DNA from: Cliona cf. orientalis
Lineage: Eukaryota; Porifera; Demospongiae; Clionaida; Clionaidae
Direction: 5' to 3'
Length of the DNA: 64,000 nt
Assembly: GCA_963930775.1 (NCBI GenBank)
Contig: OZ005698.1
Span: 7,570,501 to 7,634,500, forward strand
Under the pieces are notes generated by a model. The model was not told the DNA's origin. It saw only the letters and a program-made list of their open reading frames with translations, and did not search any database. Shown piece by piece: positions 11,521-23,143 of the stretch. Every line of letters begins with the position of its first letter. Positions within the stretch are counted from its first letter, which is position 1. The translations under genes were made by a program, and so were the position numbers.

Positions 11521-14333
11521 TCAAAGTGTACTGTCACATCGATCAACTTCAATAGGTAGATTCCCTGAAATAGATATTTATGTATAATATGTTATGATAA
11601 TACATACTATTAAAGTTATCATCTAACCAGTTTTGTACACATTTAGTATATCATTTGCTAGTGAATCAAAACCGGTCTTCTTTAAAGCCTTGGCTACATC
11701 TCTCCACGTTGGTTTTGTGGGGCTGTTTCTCAACCAGTAATCAGCTAGCTCAACTAGGCTCTCTTCTGTAGGATACTTGGAGTATTTATTCAGTACATCC
11801 TTGTCCACTCCAAGGGCCAATCCAAACTGGTACCAACTGGGGGTCACTTGTGTACGTAGTTGGATGAGGAGATTGTCCAAATCAAGTTGCTTATCTGAAA
11901 ATATTATCATAACTGTGTTGAAACAATCCCTCTTTTTGTTTTGATTTGAGACTCACCAATTGTTGATAAATCATGCGCTGGTTGATTTTCAGTCTGGAGA
12001 TGTTGATGATTTAGTGTTGCATACTCCACCCTATCATCATCCGGCTTGATCCATATTTGTTTACGCTCACTAATACTTGGACCAACATCCATGTAAATCA
12101 GTTGGGACTGCTGCATGTTTGAATTTGCATTAATCTAGCTACTAATAGTGTGCCTGTTCAATGATCAACTTTGTTGAGTCCCAAGAAAATATTGTAACAG
12201 TGTATGTATACATAGTATGACATTCAATTTTACATACATGCAAAGGAACATCATTCAGATCTCTTGAGTTGCTTACACTTGATCTGCTGGATATAACTTG
12301 GTAACATTAAATTTGTCATTATTAATTTCAGAATCAACTTACTTGATGGCTAAACCTTGCTGTTTTCTATACTTATAGCGTGATAGTATTATAATAAGAA
12401 CTAAAATTGTTATCAAAATAACTGCAGCAGCAATGAGCAGTAAACAGCTAGGAAGAATAATGCTTAAGTTTATGCTTCGCTGAAAGTTTGGTTTATCATA
12501 GTATTCTACAGAGAGAATGCATGGATGCATGGCATAAGCCACTGTGATAAGGAGTAATAATTACCTGTGCTTGCAATTGTAGGATAGAGTGACCAGTCAC
12601 TATCAGTAGTCTCCATAGAAGTTGGATTGAGTTGTGATATCCAATCCTGAAAGTTTTATACAATGTCACAACATACATGATATAAATCACCGACCCTCCC
12701 AAGCATGTATTAATAATTGAAGGGCTCAGAAGCAAAGTGGGCTAACCCACAAATGTTGATTTAGCCCCCCGAATCTTGAAAACATGTTTAAAATGTGTTT
12801 CATGAGCTATAGAAAATTCAATTTTTTGAAAATTTTGGCAACTTGGTAGAGTACAATGTATGGTTTTTAGTCCATTTTTGAGCTTTTTAGACAATTCCCC
12901 ACATTTAGTTCGGGGTTAGCCCACTTTGCTTCTGAGCCCTTCAATTATTGTTACAGTATACCACTTACATTGAATATAGATAAATTTCCTGATATATTGC
13001 CACATACGACTGGCTGAATGATTATTGCACATGTCTCTGGTAAGCCTTTGGCTAACGCATTAGTATCAATATCACATAAAACAGAGTTTGTTTTTGTTGA
13101 GTTGGGACATGTTATGCCACAGCTTGTAGTGCTTGGACACTGGCCACAATTAGTTGTATTGATTTTATAAAGTACTGCTTGACAGTCCTGGGAGACTGAA
13201 TTCCAAGTAAATGTTATGTGACTGCTATTGATTTGAGATAGCGTGACATTACTTGGAGGTGGGAGGGGTTCTGTAATAAAAAATTTATGCTACTAATAAT
13301 AATTAATTGGTGCTATATTATATGAAAACTAGAGCTCTGTAGAGTGAGCACATACCCCGCGCGCTCTGTAGCCACTGTAGCGTAGTACTGCAACATTCCA
13401 TGGCATAGCTGTTTTATGACCTGACGACCCTTTCCAACACTGAGCTTGAGCATGCGCAGTCGCATCAGCATGCTAAAAGGGTGGGTGTGGTCGATAAACT
13501 ACAGGCATGTTGAACAGAAAATGCACGATTTGTAGCACTAGTAAGCCCTTTTGAGCAATTCGAAGCCCGTATAACCCAGTTTTTCACCGATATCTACCGA
13601 TTGGTTATGCTTACAGTACGCACAGATGCCTAGAACTCGAGATCTGACGATTTTCGTGCCGACAACGACGACGACGACGACGACAGACATACAAACCGAT
13701 TGCTTTACCCCTTGCGCATGCGCGCGGACGACGACGACGACAGACATACAAACCGATTGCTTTACCCCTTGCGCATGCGCGCGGACGACGACGACGATAT
13801 ATAGACATACAAACCGATTGCTTTACCCCTTGCGCATGCGCGCGGGGTAATTAATGACTATACCTGTTGTTAGTAGAATTCGTTCTGTGCCAACATGCAA
13901 CATCCCATCACTTTGTCTTGCACACTCAACATTTGCACCGATTATGCTTTGACTAACATTGACAACAAATTGTGAGGTGTAAGAATCATTCACTGCTGAA
14001 ACAGCATGACTAATGATTTGTCCGCTGTCTCCACAGGTGCCACTAATGTTGTATCCAGGCTGGTTAAAGTAACTGTGACGTAAGGTAATTCTATCATTTG
14101 GGCAATTGTTGAAAGCTGTTCCACTCCAAATAGTTGCTCCACCACCAGCGACAATACACTCAAATACAGCTTCATATCCAGGGCAAATGCATGAACTCAG
14201 TGTTGTTAATTCTCCACCTTGTGAAGGAAATAAGCTGCATTAAGTAATGGCTCATACCCTGGTTTAATTGATGGTTACCTGAACCAATTATTGGAAGTAC
14301 CATCAATGCAAATAATGCACCTAAAGTTTGCAT
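11521..14333 (-). CDS. R2: Ig/FN3 receptor with death domain
   Basis: Predicted receptor of about 501 residues. Exons: 14279-14333 (signal peptide MQTLGALFALMVLP), 13864-14217 (Ig-like), 12969-13270 (FN3-like with NCGQCPST), 12565-12646 (stalk), 12343-12541 (membrane helix LLLIAAAVILITILVLIIIL), 12238-12286, 11957-12110, 11628-11894 (death domain), 11521-11564. The death domain runs from DLDNLLIQLR through WYQFGLALGVDKDVLNKYSK and LVELADYWLR to TWRDVAKALKK. Death domains recruit adaptors for apoptosis or NF-κB-type signalling. Upstream of it are two ITIM-like sites, LIYMDV and VEYATL. The last exon (GNLPIEVDRCDSTL) uses a weak donor, GTTAGA; if unused, the protein ends at TAG 11623. Two introns hold inserted elements (12719-12942 and 13353-13851). 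Confidence 0.85.
12719..12942. mobile_element. Inverted-repeat element (MITE) in R2 intron
   Basis: Ends are inverted repeats of about 30 bp: GAAGGGCTCAGAAGCAAAGT at the left and its reverse complement ending GAGCCCTTC at the right. AATT lies on both sides. The same intron of R3 (near 16868-16880) reads straight through TAATAATTATTG with no element, so this is an insertion after R2 and R3 split. Confidence 0.8.
13353..13851. mobile_element. About 0.5-kb insertion with TACCCCGCGCGC ends
   Basis: The left end reads TACCCCGCGCGC and the right end GCGCGCGGGGTA, an exact 12-bp inverted repeat bounded by TA. The matching intron of R3 (about 17205-17259) lacks it. The internal part is GC-richer than the host intron and ends in a minisatellite (13662-13846). 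No transposase is seen; it is probably a non-autonomous DNA element. Confidence 0.55.
13662..13846 (+). repeat. Three-copy minisatellite, about 60-bp unit
   Basis: Three near-identical units, each a GAC-repeat tract followed by AGACATACAAACCGATTGCT, TTACCCCTT and GCGCATGCGCGCG. The (GAC)n length varies between units. The alternating purine-pyrimidine GCGCATGCGCGCG could form Z-DNA or hairpins. It forms the right end of the inserted element in R2 intron 2. Confidence 0.85.
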
Positions 14334-15080
14334 TATTGGTATCGGTTATTGGTCAATTGAATTAAGCTGCTTGTACAGATCCAACAGTGATAATCACTCT
14401 CAGAGATAAGTGGACTCTAAAAATGATCTCAGTGACTTTCCTTGTTTTATACAAAAGGTAGGCTTGTTGCTGTAAACACTGTGAAATATTATAAACTCAT
14501 TGAAGCACTACTTTACACCAAAAGTGTAACAAACACGTCCTAAAAATATATTTTTCCTTTATATTGACGCTGTTCTTTTTGTAATTGTTCCGTTGTATGG
14601 TACACAATTGCAGATATATTTTCAAAAGTTGCGCTGCATTTACGTCGATTTGGTGGCATACATCGTCATCGCAAAGATCACGTGTGTAGCTAAAAATCAA
14701 TTCAGAATACAGATCCTTAATCACTATAGAGGAGAGAGTATTATGTTGATATTCGTTGATAATAAGCTCCATTCTTTATTTTTCTCTTCCACATATCACT
14801 AACATTCATAGCAAAGGTAAGACCACTGCGCATGCATAATAATATTATTTATGAATACATTATACTGAAACCAACAAATCATTCTTCTACTAGAATGATA
14901 GTAAGATACTGACAGAATTATCCAAGTAATAAAATAGACAATAGAAATGAAGTATAATACTGATCATGATGGAAAATTATTAGTATGATAATCTAAATAC
15001 TACGGGACATCATAGCAGTTACTATAGGGTATAGGAAGAAGAGGTAGCTAGCTTATAAGGGGAAAAGCCGAGAGTTTATG

Positions 15081-17731
15081 TCAAAGTGTACTGTCACATC
15101 GATCGACTTCAATAGGTAGGTTCCCTGAAATATTTAGCATAATATTATTATGATAATAAATATGACATTGTACTATCATAATTATTATCTAACAAGTTTT
15201 GTACACATTTAGTATGTCATTTGCTAGTGAATCAAAACTGATCTTCTTCAAAGCCTTGGCTACATCTCTCCACGTTGGTTTTGTAGGGCTGTTTCTCAAC
15301 CAGTAATCAGCTAGCTCAACTAGGCTTTCTTCTTTAGGACACTTGGAGTATTTATTCTTATCCACTCCAAGGGCCAACCCAAACTGGTACCAATTTGGGG
15401 TCACTTGTGCACGTAGTTGGATGAGAAGATTGTCTAAATCAAGCCGCTTATCTGAAAACATCATCACAATAGCGTTGAAATGATATTAATACTCTACTGT
15501 TTTGATTTGAGACTCACCAATTGTTGATGAATTATGCACTGGTTGATTTTCAGTTTGGACATGTTGGTGATTTAGTGTTGCATATTCCACCCTATCATCA
15601 TCCGGCTTGATCCATATTTGTTTACGCTCACTAACACTCGGACCAACATCCATATAAATCACTTGGGACTGCTGCATGTTTGAATTTACATCAATATAGC
15701 TACTAATAGTGTGCCTGTTCAATGATCAACTTTGTTGAGTCCCAAGAAATTACTGTAACAGTGTACATACATAGTATGACATTCAATTTTACACACCTGC
15801 AAAGGAACATCATTCAGATCTCTTGAATTGCTTACACTTGATCTGCTGGATATAACTTGGTAACATTATTATTAATTTCAGAATCAACTTACTTGATGGC
15901 TAAACCTTGCTGTTTTCTATACTTATAGCGTGATAGTATTATAATAAGAACTAAAATTGTTATCAAAATAACTGCAGCAGCAATGAGCAGTAAACAGCTG
16001 GGAAGAATAATGCTTAAGTTTGTGCTCCGCTGAAAGTTTTGTTTATCATAGTATTCTATAGCTACAGAGAGAATGCATGGATGCATGGCATAAGCCACTG
16101 TGACAAGGAATAATAATTACCTGTGCTTGCAATTGTAGGATAGGGTGACCAGTCACTATTGGTAACCTGTGTAGAAGTTTACCGTATATGTTCTAATATA
16201 GGCGCCACCCTAATTTAGGCGCCCTTTGGGGACCTGCGCAATTTTTTCGGTTCTAATTTAAGGCGCCTTTCCGGACATCAATTATTTTTAGGCGGCGCCT
16301 ATTTAATTGGAACGTATTGCCACGTGCCGCGAATATGCCATGGCAATACCTCAGTATCGTACCGTACCGTCGATTGAGCTAGCAGTTTAGATGTCAAACT
16401 AAGCTGTCTCCTACATTTATATAGGCACTTACCGACTGCTTTGATGTCTTTCTGGAGTTAGAGACAATCGTTCTGATGGCTACGGTACCAACAGCTCGAG
16501 AATGATTCAGCGATCAGAGTGAAATTTCCAAAAAGAACTGAAACTAGAACCATATTTTTGTTGTTCTCACCACTGTGATATTCACTGCCACTAAATAGGA
16601 CTGATTAGTGATAGCGCTTGTGCTCTGGCAAAACTTTCAGAACCGTTCTAATTGCAGTTCTTAGGCGCCTCCCTAATTTAGGCGCCCTTTGACCTGCTCG
16701 TGAATTTTTCGGTTCTAATTGGAGGCGCCTTGCACGATCTGTAATTATTTTTTGGGGGCGCCTATATTAGAAAGTATACGGTAATTGTGTTGTGATATCC
16801 AATCCTGAAAATTCTATACAACATACGTGATAATCATGCATCAATTGACCCTCCCAAGCATGTATTAATAATTATTGTTATAGTATACCACTTACATTGA
16901 ATTTCCTGATACATTGCCACATACGACCGGCTGAATGATTATTGCACATGTCTCTGGTAAGCCTTTGGCAAGCCTTTGGCTAACACATTAATATCAATAT
17001 CACATGAAACAGAGTTTGTTTCTGTAGAGTTTGGACAAGTTATGCCACAGCTTGTAGTATTTGGACACAGACCACAGTTAGTTGCATTGATTTCGTAGTG
17101 CACAGCTTGACAGTCTGGGGAGACTGAATTCCAAGTGAATGTTAAGTGACTGCTATTGATCTGAGATAGCGTGACATTACTTGGAGATGAGAGGGGTTCT
17201 GTTACGTAATAAAAATTATGCTAATAATAATTAATTGATGCTATAGGGATTGGCTATACCTGTTGTTAGCAGTATTTGTTCCGTGCCAACAAGCGATGTC
17301 TCATTACTTTGTCTTGCACAGTCAACAGTTGCACCAATTAAGCTTTGGGTGATATTTATAGTGAGCTGTGAGATGTAGAAACCATTCACTGCTGAAATAG
17401 CACGACCGATTACTTGTCCACTGTCTCCACAGGTGTCACTAGTACTGTATCCAGTCTGGTTAAAGTCACTATGAAGTAAGGTAATTTTCTTATTATGGCA
17501 ATGGTTGAGAGCCGTTCCTCTCCAAACTGTTGCTCCACCGCCAGTGACAGCACATTCAAATACAACTTCATATCCGGGGCAAATGCATGAACTCAGTGTT
17601 GTTAATTCTGCATCTGTGAATCATTACAAAATAAACTTCTAATCACATCTTAATTGATTACCTGATAGGAATAGAGATACTATAAAAGCACAAACTCTAG
17701 CTACAGTAATTGTCTGCATCTTCATTGCCAT
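15081..17731 (-). pseudogene. R3: disrupted death-domain receptor
   Basis: Close paralogue of R2 with the same exon order: signal peptide (17662-17731), Ig-like (17260-17613), FN3-like (16896-17198), stalk, membrane helix (about 15894-16096), two juxtamembrane exons with the ITIM-like sites VIYMDV and VEYATL, death domain (about 15194-15451) and terminal exon (15081-15124). Two lesions are visible. In the FN3 exon an 11-bp tandem repetition (GCCTTTGGCAA/GCCTTTGGC) shifts the frame and brings an early stop, not restored by a 10-bp loss further on. The stalk exon is split by a 600-bp MITE at 16182-16781. The 5' part could still encode a secreted Ig fragment. The rest is well conserved, so inactivation is recent. 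Confidence 0.85.
16182..16781. mobile_element. 600-bp MITE inside an R3 exon
   Basis: Terminal inverted repeats of about 25 bp read CCGTATATGTTCTAATATAG at the left and the matching CTATATTAGAA...TATACGG at the right, with TA on both sides (16180-16181, 16782-16783), as in Tc1/mariner-type insertions. Subterminal GGCGCC and CTAATTTAGGCGCCC motifs occur in several copies. It lies within the R3 stalk exon; R2 has the uninterrupted exon at 12565-12646. It shares its CCGTAT tips with the elements at 27666 and 46444. Confidence 0.88.
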
Positions 17732-18281
17732 GTAATAATTGTAATATTCCAGCATACAGCGATGATCTTAGTGGTAGCTACTGATACCAGACTTAATATT
17801 GATAACATCAACAAACATGTACTTACTTTATTATATACATTTCATCGTATGTATAACAAACATGCCAGTTTCATTTTCATATTAACACATGACATTATTC
17901 AAGGCAGTATCACATGTATGTGAGCACATTAACTTTAATGTAAGAATACTAAGCTGCATGTACATACACTTAGATCTCACTCTATAATATTATGAGTTAT
18001 GTCAAGTTAAAGATGTACATGCAATTATGAAGAATGATGCATATATAGCTATAACCATAGGACCTGTATGTATATCCACCAATAATTAATTAAACATAGC
18101 TAGAGCTTAATAGATTTTTAACGTGTCGGTATAGTTATAAGTTATTCATTGATCTAGCTATGAATAGTGGAGAATGTTAAGCACGACAAATATAAAGTAA
18201 TTCATGAGCACCACCTCCTAATTCTCGATAGAGAATAGTAAGTTAGAAAGATATTAGCCTTCGAGTTGAAATCCACAGCCG
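17732..18281. promoter_or_regulatory. Divergent spacer between R3 and R4
   Basis: A 550-bp AT-rich spacer between two genes transcribed away from each other, so it must hold both promoters. No clear motif was recognised, and it does not share the conserved motif seen in the later pair promoters. Confidence 0.5.
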
Positions 18282-21200
18282 ATGATGAAGCTATTGGTAC
18301 TGATATGCTTTTTGGTGGCGCTTCATCAATGTAAGCTAAAAATTCCATAATGTAACAATAGTGCATGTACAGTACCTGGCTGTTGATGCTGCAATAATAT
18401 TACAGGTTTTTGTGCAAGCAATGAGTTGATTGCAACAGCTGATTGTGTTTGTCCTGGTCAAAATTTCACATATGAATGTTCCATTGACAATGTTAATGCA
18501 CTATTCACTGTTTGGAGAGGGACAGTCATGTCAGCGAGCTGTGAGATTACATTGTTTCACTCCGATTTTGGGATACCAGGTGCCGCTAGAGCTGTCTGTA
18601 ACAATGGAGCAGTAGTTGGCTACAATATTGGAGTGGAAAACAACTGCTACACTTCCAACCTTGATATATTAGTCAGCTCTGGACTGAACGGAAGGACTGT
18701 GGAATGCATCATGGACGATGGAGTCACAAACATGCTGATAGATACAGCTACACTTTCCATTACTACAAGTAAGACTATATTAAATTTTGGTACATGACAT
18801 TGTATATTACTATGGAAATGGTCATCGTCTCCTTCTTCTTTACATATTATGTATACACATTGTACAATCAGCACCTTTTCCACCACCCACCAATGTTGAA
18901 CTTATTTTGGCTGGGCCAGAAGAGCTGACCTTCAGCTGGTCACCACCTCAACAGAGGTGCCCATATCTTACCTTTAATGTCATCTCAAACGACTGTGGAA
19001 TGTGTCAAAACAATTCAGCCTTCAGCAATACAACTTGCAGTGATTTTACCCTTCCTAGCACATGCACACTGACAGTACAGAGTATCGTATGCGGAAATCT
19101 TGCTTCTAGCGATAGTAATCGAGTTATTGCCAGACTAAACGGTATCCTACCATAATATAACTAGCTATAGTCACTATAGATCATGACATTCTATTGTTCA
19201 CTGTTCAGTTCCTGAGGCTCCTACTATATTGGAGGTTTATCCGTACTACTCTGATGGTGACGGTAGATTGCTACGACTCACAGTAAACTTTAATACCACT
19301 GTAAGTTTAAGAGATCTTATACTCGATCGCTCAGTATAGAAATTAATATTATTAATTAATTAATTGGGTGATTTGTTCATGTCTTGGGTATAAATTTTTG
19401 TAGCAACCGTTTCAAATATCTGATGAAATCGATGGCTCTACTATTTCCTATACCATTACATACTCTGACTCAACTTCTGGTAGTATCTGTGGTTCAGCTA
19501 CCATCGCAGCTTCATCGTGCACTGATGAGATGTGTGCTCATTCCTTTAATTTTGATACTTCTACATCCCTCTGTCCACCCGCTGCTGACATTGGTGTCAC
19601 TGTTTTTGCTACCAATGTGCTTGGAAATGGATCAACTTCAGAACCAACATTTCAAAGTACCACGTTTTGAAACCTTTGCACAATCATTAAATTTGACATT
19701 ATTGTTATAACACTCTAGATGGAGTGAATAACTTTGTTGATATTAACTTCAATTCTGAGACAGCAACTATTATTTGCACATTTTTGAACCAACCAATGGA
19801 TACTACAAAGGAGTGCTCCATTAATATTACTTATGGTCCAAATTGTGGCCAACAGCTTGGCTTGTACAATAGTGAAGGAGCTGGAGATTCTGTTTCAAGC
19901 CCTGAGCTAACTTTGATTGAAGGTGTTTCTGAATATTGCTTCACAGTTACTGCCAGGAGCAATAATGTAACAGTGAGTGTGGAGGGAACTTTAAATTTGA
20001 TTGAAGTATTGAACATCATTGGTAAGACAATCACGGATTCCATAGGAAAAATTATTACCTTGTTTTATTCGACAATTTAGGTGTTGCAACTGCTGCGGCA
20101 GTTGTACCAGTGGTAATAGTGTTTGCAGTGGGGGCAATGACAACTATTCTATTTTTGTTATATTATCTGTTCAGACAATCGCTTATTGTCATAAGATTTT
20201 CGAATCCTGATAAACCAGGATCCTTAGCTCAGATGTTGAAACTATTCAAGGTGACATAACTATATTATGAAATAGAAGATGTACTATTGTACTTGTGATA
20301 CAGGACAATAGTATCAACATTATTAGCATTAACACCTACAACTGGACTGAAGCTTATATCAAGACTAAGTGGAAGTTGTGTGGCAGACGTCAAGCAAAAG
20401 AAGAGCATACCATTGTGCATATTTTCTGCACAAATGACGAAAAAAGAGAACTTTTAGCACAATCACACATTAAATTGGAGTTTATTGAAGATGACGGTTA
20501 GCCATTAACAAGCGGTTAAAAATGTAATGTTAATTTTCATAATTAATTTTTTTTAAAATGTACAGAGAGTGTGACCACAGGCAGTACAATGAGAGCTCGC
20601 ACTGTCAAAGTCTATGCTGATGATAAACCAGGAACACTATGGGAAGTTTTGAATGAGTTTGGGGTATGTTAATTACTTGCTATAATTAAATTAATAAGTA
20701 CATGCAATAATATTGGATTAGTTGTTAAAGTAATTTGCACTATTTAGACACGTGGAATCAACATTCATGGGCTAAACACTCGTTCAAGTCATGATAGTAC
20801 CCCTGGATACAAGGATAACTATGTAAGCTGCATATGTTCTAGTGGGAAGGAGAAGAAGATTGTAAAAGCTCTAGAAGTTACTGGAGCACTCAGTGTTGAA
20901 GTGGGTATGTTCAATAATAATATTTTGGCAGTAGACTGATAATATTAAAAGTTATGTTTATTTACAGAGCACAATATCAAGCCATCATCTAGGATTCTTC
21001 AGTTTTATGTTAAGGATGAACCAGGAGCACTTGCTAATGCACTAAAAGCATTTAGAGTAAGTGATTACAGCGAAAGCTCAATTTTACAGAAAGTACATCT
21101 CATTATTATCATGCTATAGAAACTCAATATCAACACTACTGGATTCAATCCCGCTTATATGAATCCGAAGCTAGCAAGTCATGGTATCCCAGGGCATGAA

Positions 21201-22236
21201 ACCTTTTATTTTGAGTGTGAATGTGGTGAAGATGAGAGAAAGACGTTATTTGAACAACTCAGAAAATCTGCAAGTGCTATTAAAATTCAGTTACACGATG
21301 ATCAGCAAGGTATCGATACAAGTATAAGTGTTGTTACAGTATAGACAGCATTCCTGCATGATGCTCAAATTTTAAATTTGTTTTGAATCAGTCATTTCAA
21401 GAAAGCGAAGAGAGCTTAAAGACTACTGTATTGTGAAGTTTTCTATACAGGATAAAGTTGGATCACTCGTTAGTGCTCTTGAAGTGTTTCAGGTGGGCCG
21501 ACCATAATTGCCTTACGATAAAATTTATTATTAATGCTTTATTGCATTAGGCACTAAATATTAACATTCTTGGAGTTAACTCATTTGGTGCCGATCCTAG
21601 TATTGAGCTCAGGCCTAAGATAAATATCAAATACAAACACGTTCAGATGGTGGTTTCCAGTAAATCAGATATCAAAGTACCAGATCTAATAAGTGAACTC
21701 CAATCTTCTGGCCACATAATTGATGTCCAATGTGACAAGTTCTCTAGTATAATAAGTCTTTTCTCAGGATGTATAAATGGTTACTCAGTAAAATGTTATT
21801 TCTACAGAATCACCAATACAAGGACTGGTCAACTATGATGTAAAATTTTTGGTAAGGGATGAAGTGGGAAGTCTTGTCAAAGCTTTATCGGTCTTCATTG
21901 TGAGTATCTACTATTGTAACTAAGAATAATATTGATAATAATGCACTGTAGGACCATGCTATAAATATCGTAAGCCTGAGTCAGGAAAATGTATCTCACG
22001 ACGTACGATACCTTCATAACCACATCAAGTTTGTGGCAACTAATCAGCAAGAAGTGGCATTGATATCCGAACTGTTTGCTACTGGTCTTGTGATGGATGT
22101 TGAAACGCTTGCATGGGATGACCATCACATTGCTAAAATGAAAGAGTCTCACACACATCGTGGTACCACACAAGGAGAGGTGGATGGGAATGCATTCAAA
22201 TGTGAGCCTCCGAGGGTTGGTAATTCTGAAGTTTAA
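18282..22236 (+). CDS. R4: Ig/FN3 receptor with five ACT domains
   Basis: Sixteen exons join in frame to 966 residues: 18282-18330, 18406-18768, 18872-19141, 19209-19300, 19404-19656, 19719-20021, 20081-20250, 20304-20496, 20566-20663, 20748-20904, 20968-21056, 21120-21309, 21392-21492, 21551-21746, 21808-21899, 21952-22236. Order: signal peptide; Ig-like (CVCPGQNFTYEC, CNNGAVVGYN, about 18-137); FN3-like (NDCGMCQNN); second FN3-like (GSICGSATIAASSC); a CTFLNQ domain as in R1; membrane helix (about 444-474). The intracellular part is five ACT-type modules, each with the ligand-loop pattern D/E-x-P/V-G-S/A/T-L then a buried INI-type strand: DKPGSLAQML, DKPGTLWEVL, DEPGALANAL, DKVGSLVSAL, DEVGSLVKAL. 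ACT domains usually bind amino acids and regulate enzymes; the GALA/GSLV pattern resembles that of phenylalanine hydroxylase. Every module is split by a phase-0 intron at the same place, with phase-1 introns between modules. It looks intact. The signalling role is unknown. Confidence 0.9.
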
Positions 22237-23143
22237 GAGAACTAACACAATAATTAAGTACACACCCTGCATGGATAGTTGTAGCTATAGAATGTGGTTG
22301 TGTTTACCTATAGAGCTTCAATGTTTGAATAGCTTATTCCTTATAATTTGTATATACACATGTGTACATGCATTGCATCTAATGTGACCCCCAGATATAG
22401 TATCTATTAATTAACACTAGTAGCTGTGTAAATGGGGTAACTAAACCATAAAGTAGCGATGGTAATAGCAACTGCTTTATATATTGGTCAAGTACAGACA
22501 TGACCAGTTTGATTTTCATTCATTGATTCCAAGAATTTATACTCAATTATATACATAATGTATGAATACTGCATTCTGGTGTTGACAACCATAATACAAA
22601 GATTCAAAATTTGAACCAGGTGTAAATGAATATTATCACTGGCCATGGTGGCCATGGTATGACGTGCACATGACAAAGATAGAAATACAACTATGATGCA
22701 AACCATAAATGTACCTATAGTGGCAATCAAGTGTATTATTACATTGTGTGCAATCAGCTTCCTCATGGCAGGCTCATAAACTATACCTTAAACCTCAGTA
22801 CAGTTACTGTATTCTACTTTCATAGGCCCAGAGAAAGGAATCATTCCCAAAAACACTTGTTTGTCAGACATTGCCGAGCTGTTTCGAACATCTACCAACA
22901 AACAACTCTGTTATGCAAAAGCCATGGGTGCCTATTTATGAAACTTGATATTCATAATACTATGGTCTCAATTTGCAAATAATATCATTCACCTTGTGTA
23001 CGTCAACACTCTCCCTAGAATTTTTTATCCAAACAATTTTAATGATGAAATTTACACTCAGAGTCTATATAGTACACTATAGTTAGGGCTTAGGAGGTAG
23101 CTATAGAGGAGTGGGGGAGACTGACTCTTCTCAGACGTTGCTT
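22237..23143. other. Spacer with conserved coding-like segment
   Basis: Lies between the converging 3' ends of R4 and R5. It recurs in part at 30760-31425 and 49651-50581. A block at about 22828-22930 reads on the plus strand as TCLSDIAELFRTSTNKQL, preceded by an acceptor-like TTTCATAG and ended by a stop. Diverged copies lie at about 31180-31270, 50290-50383 and, on the opposite strand, 63695-63800. In the last copy many changes fall at codon third positions. It could be an exon of a small gene or only a duplicated 3' flank. Confidence 0.45.

Noticed and set aside
13626-13850. Thr/Cys-rich open frame in R2 intron 2
   Set aside because: Caused by (GAC)n and 60-bp minisatellite units; no splice context.
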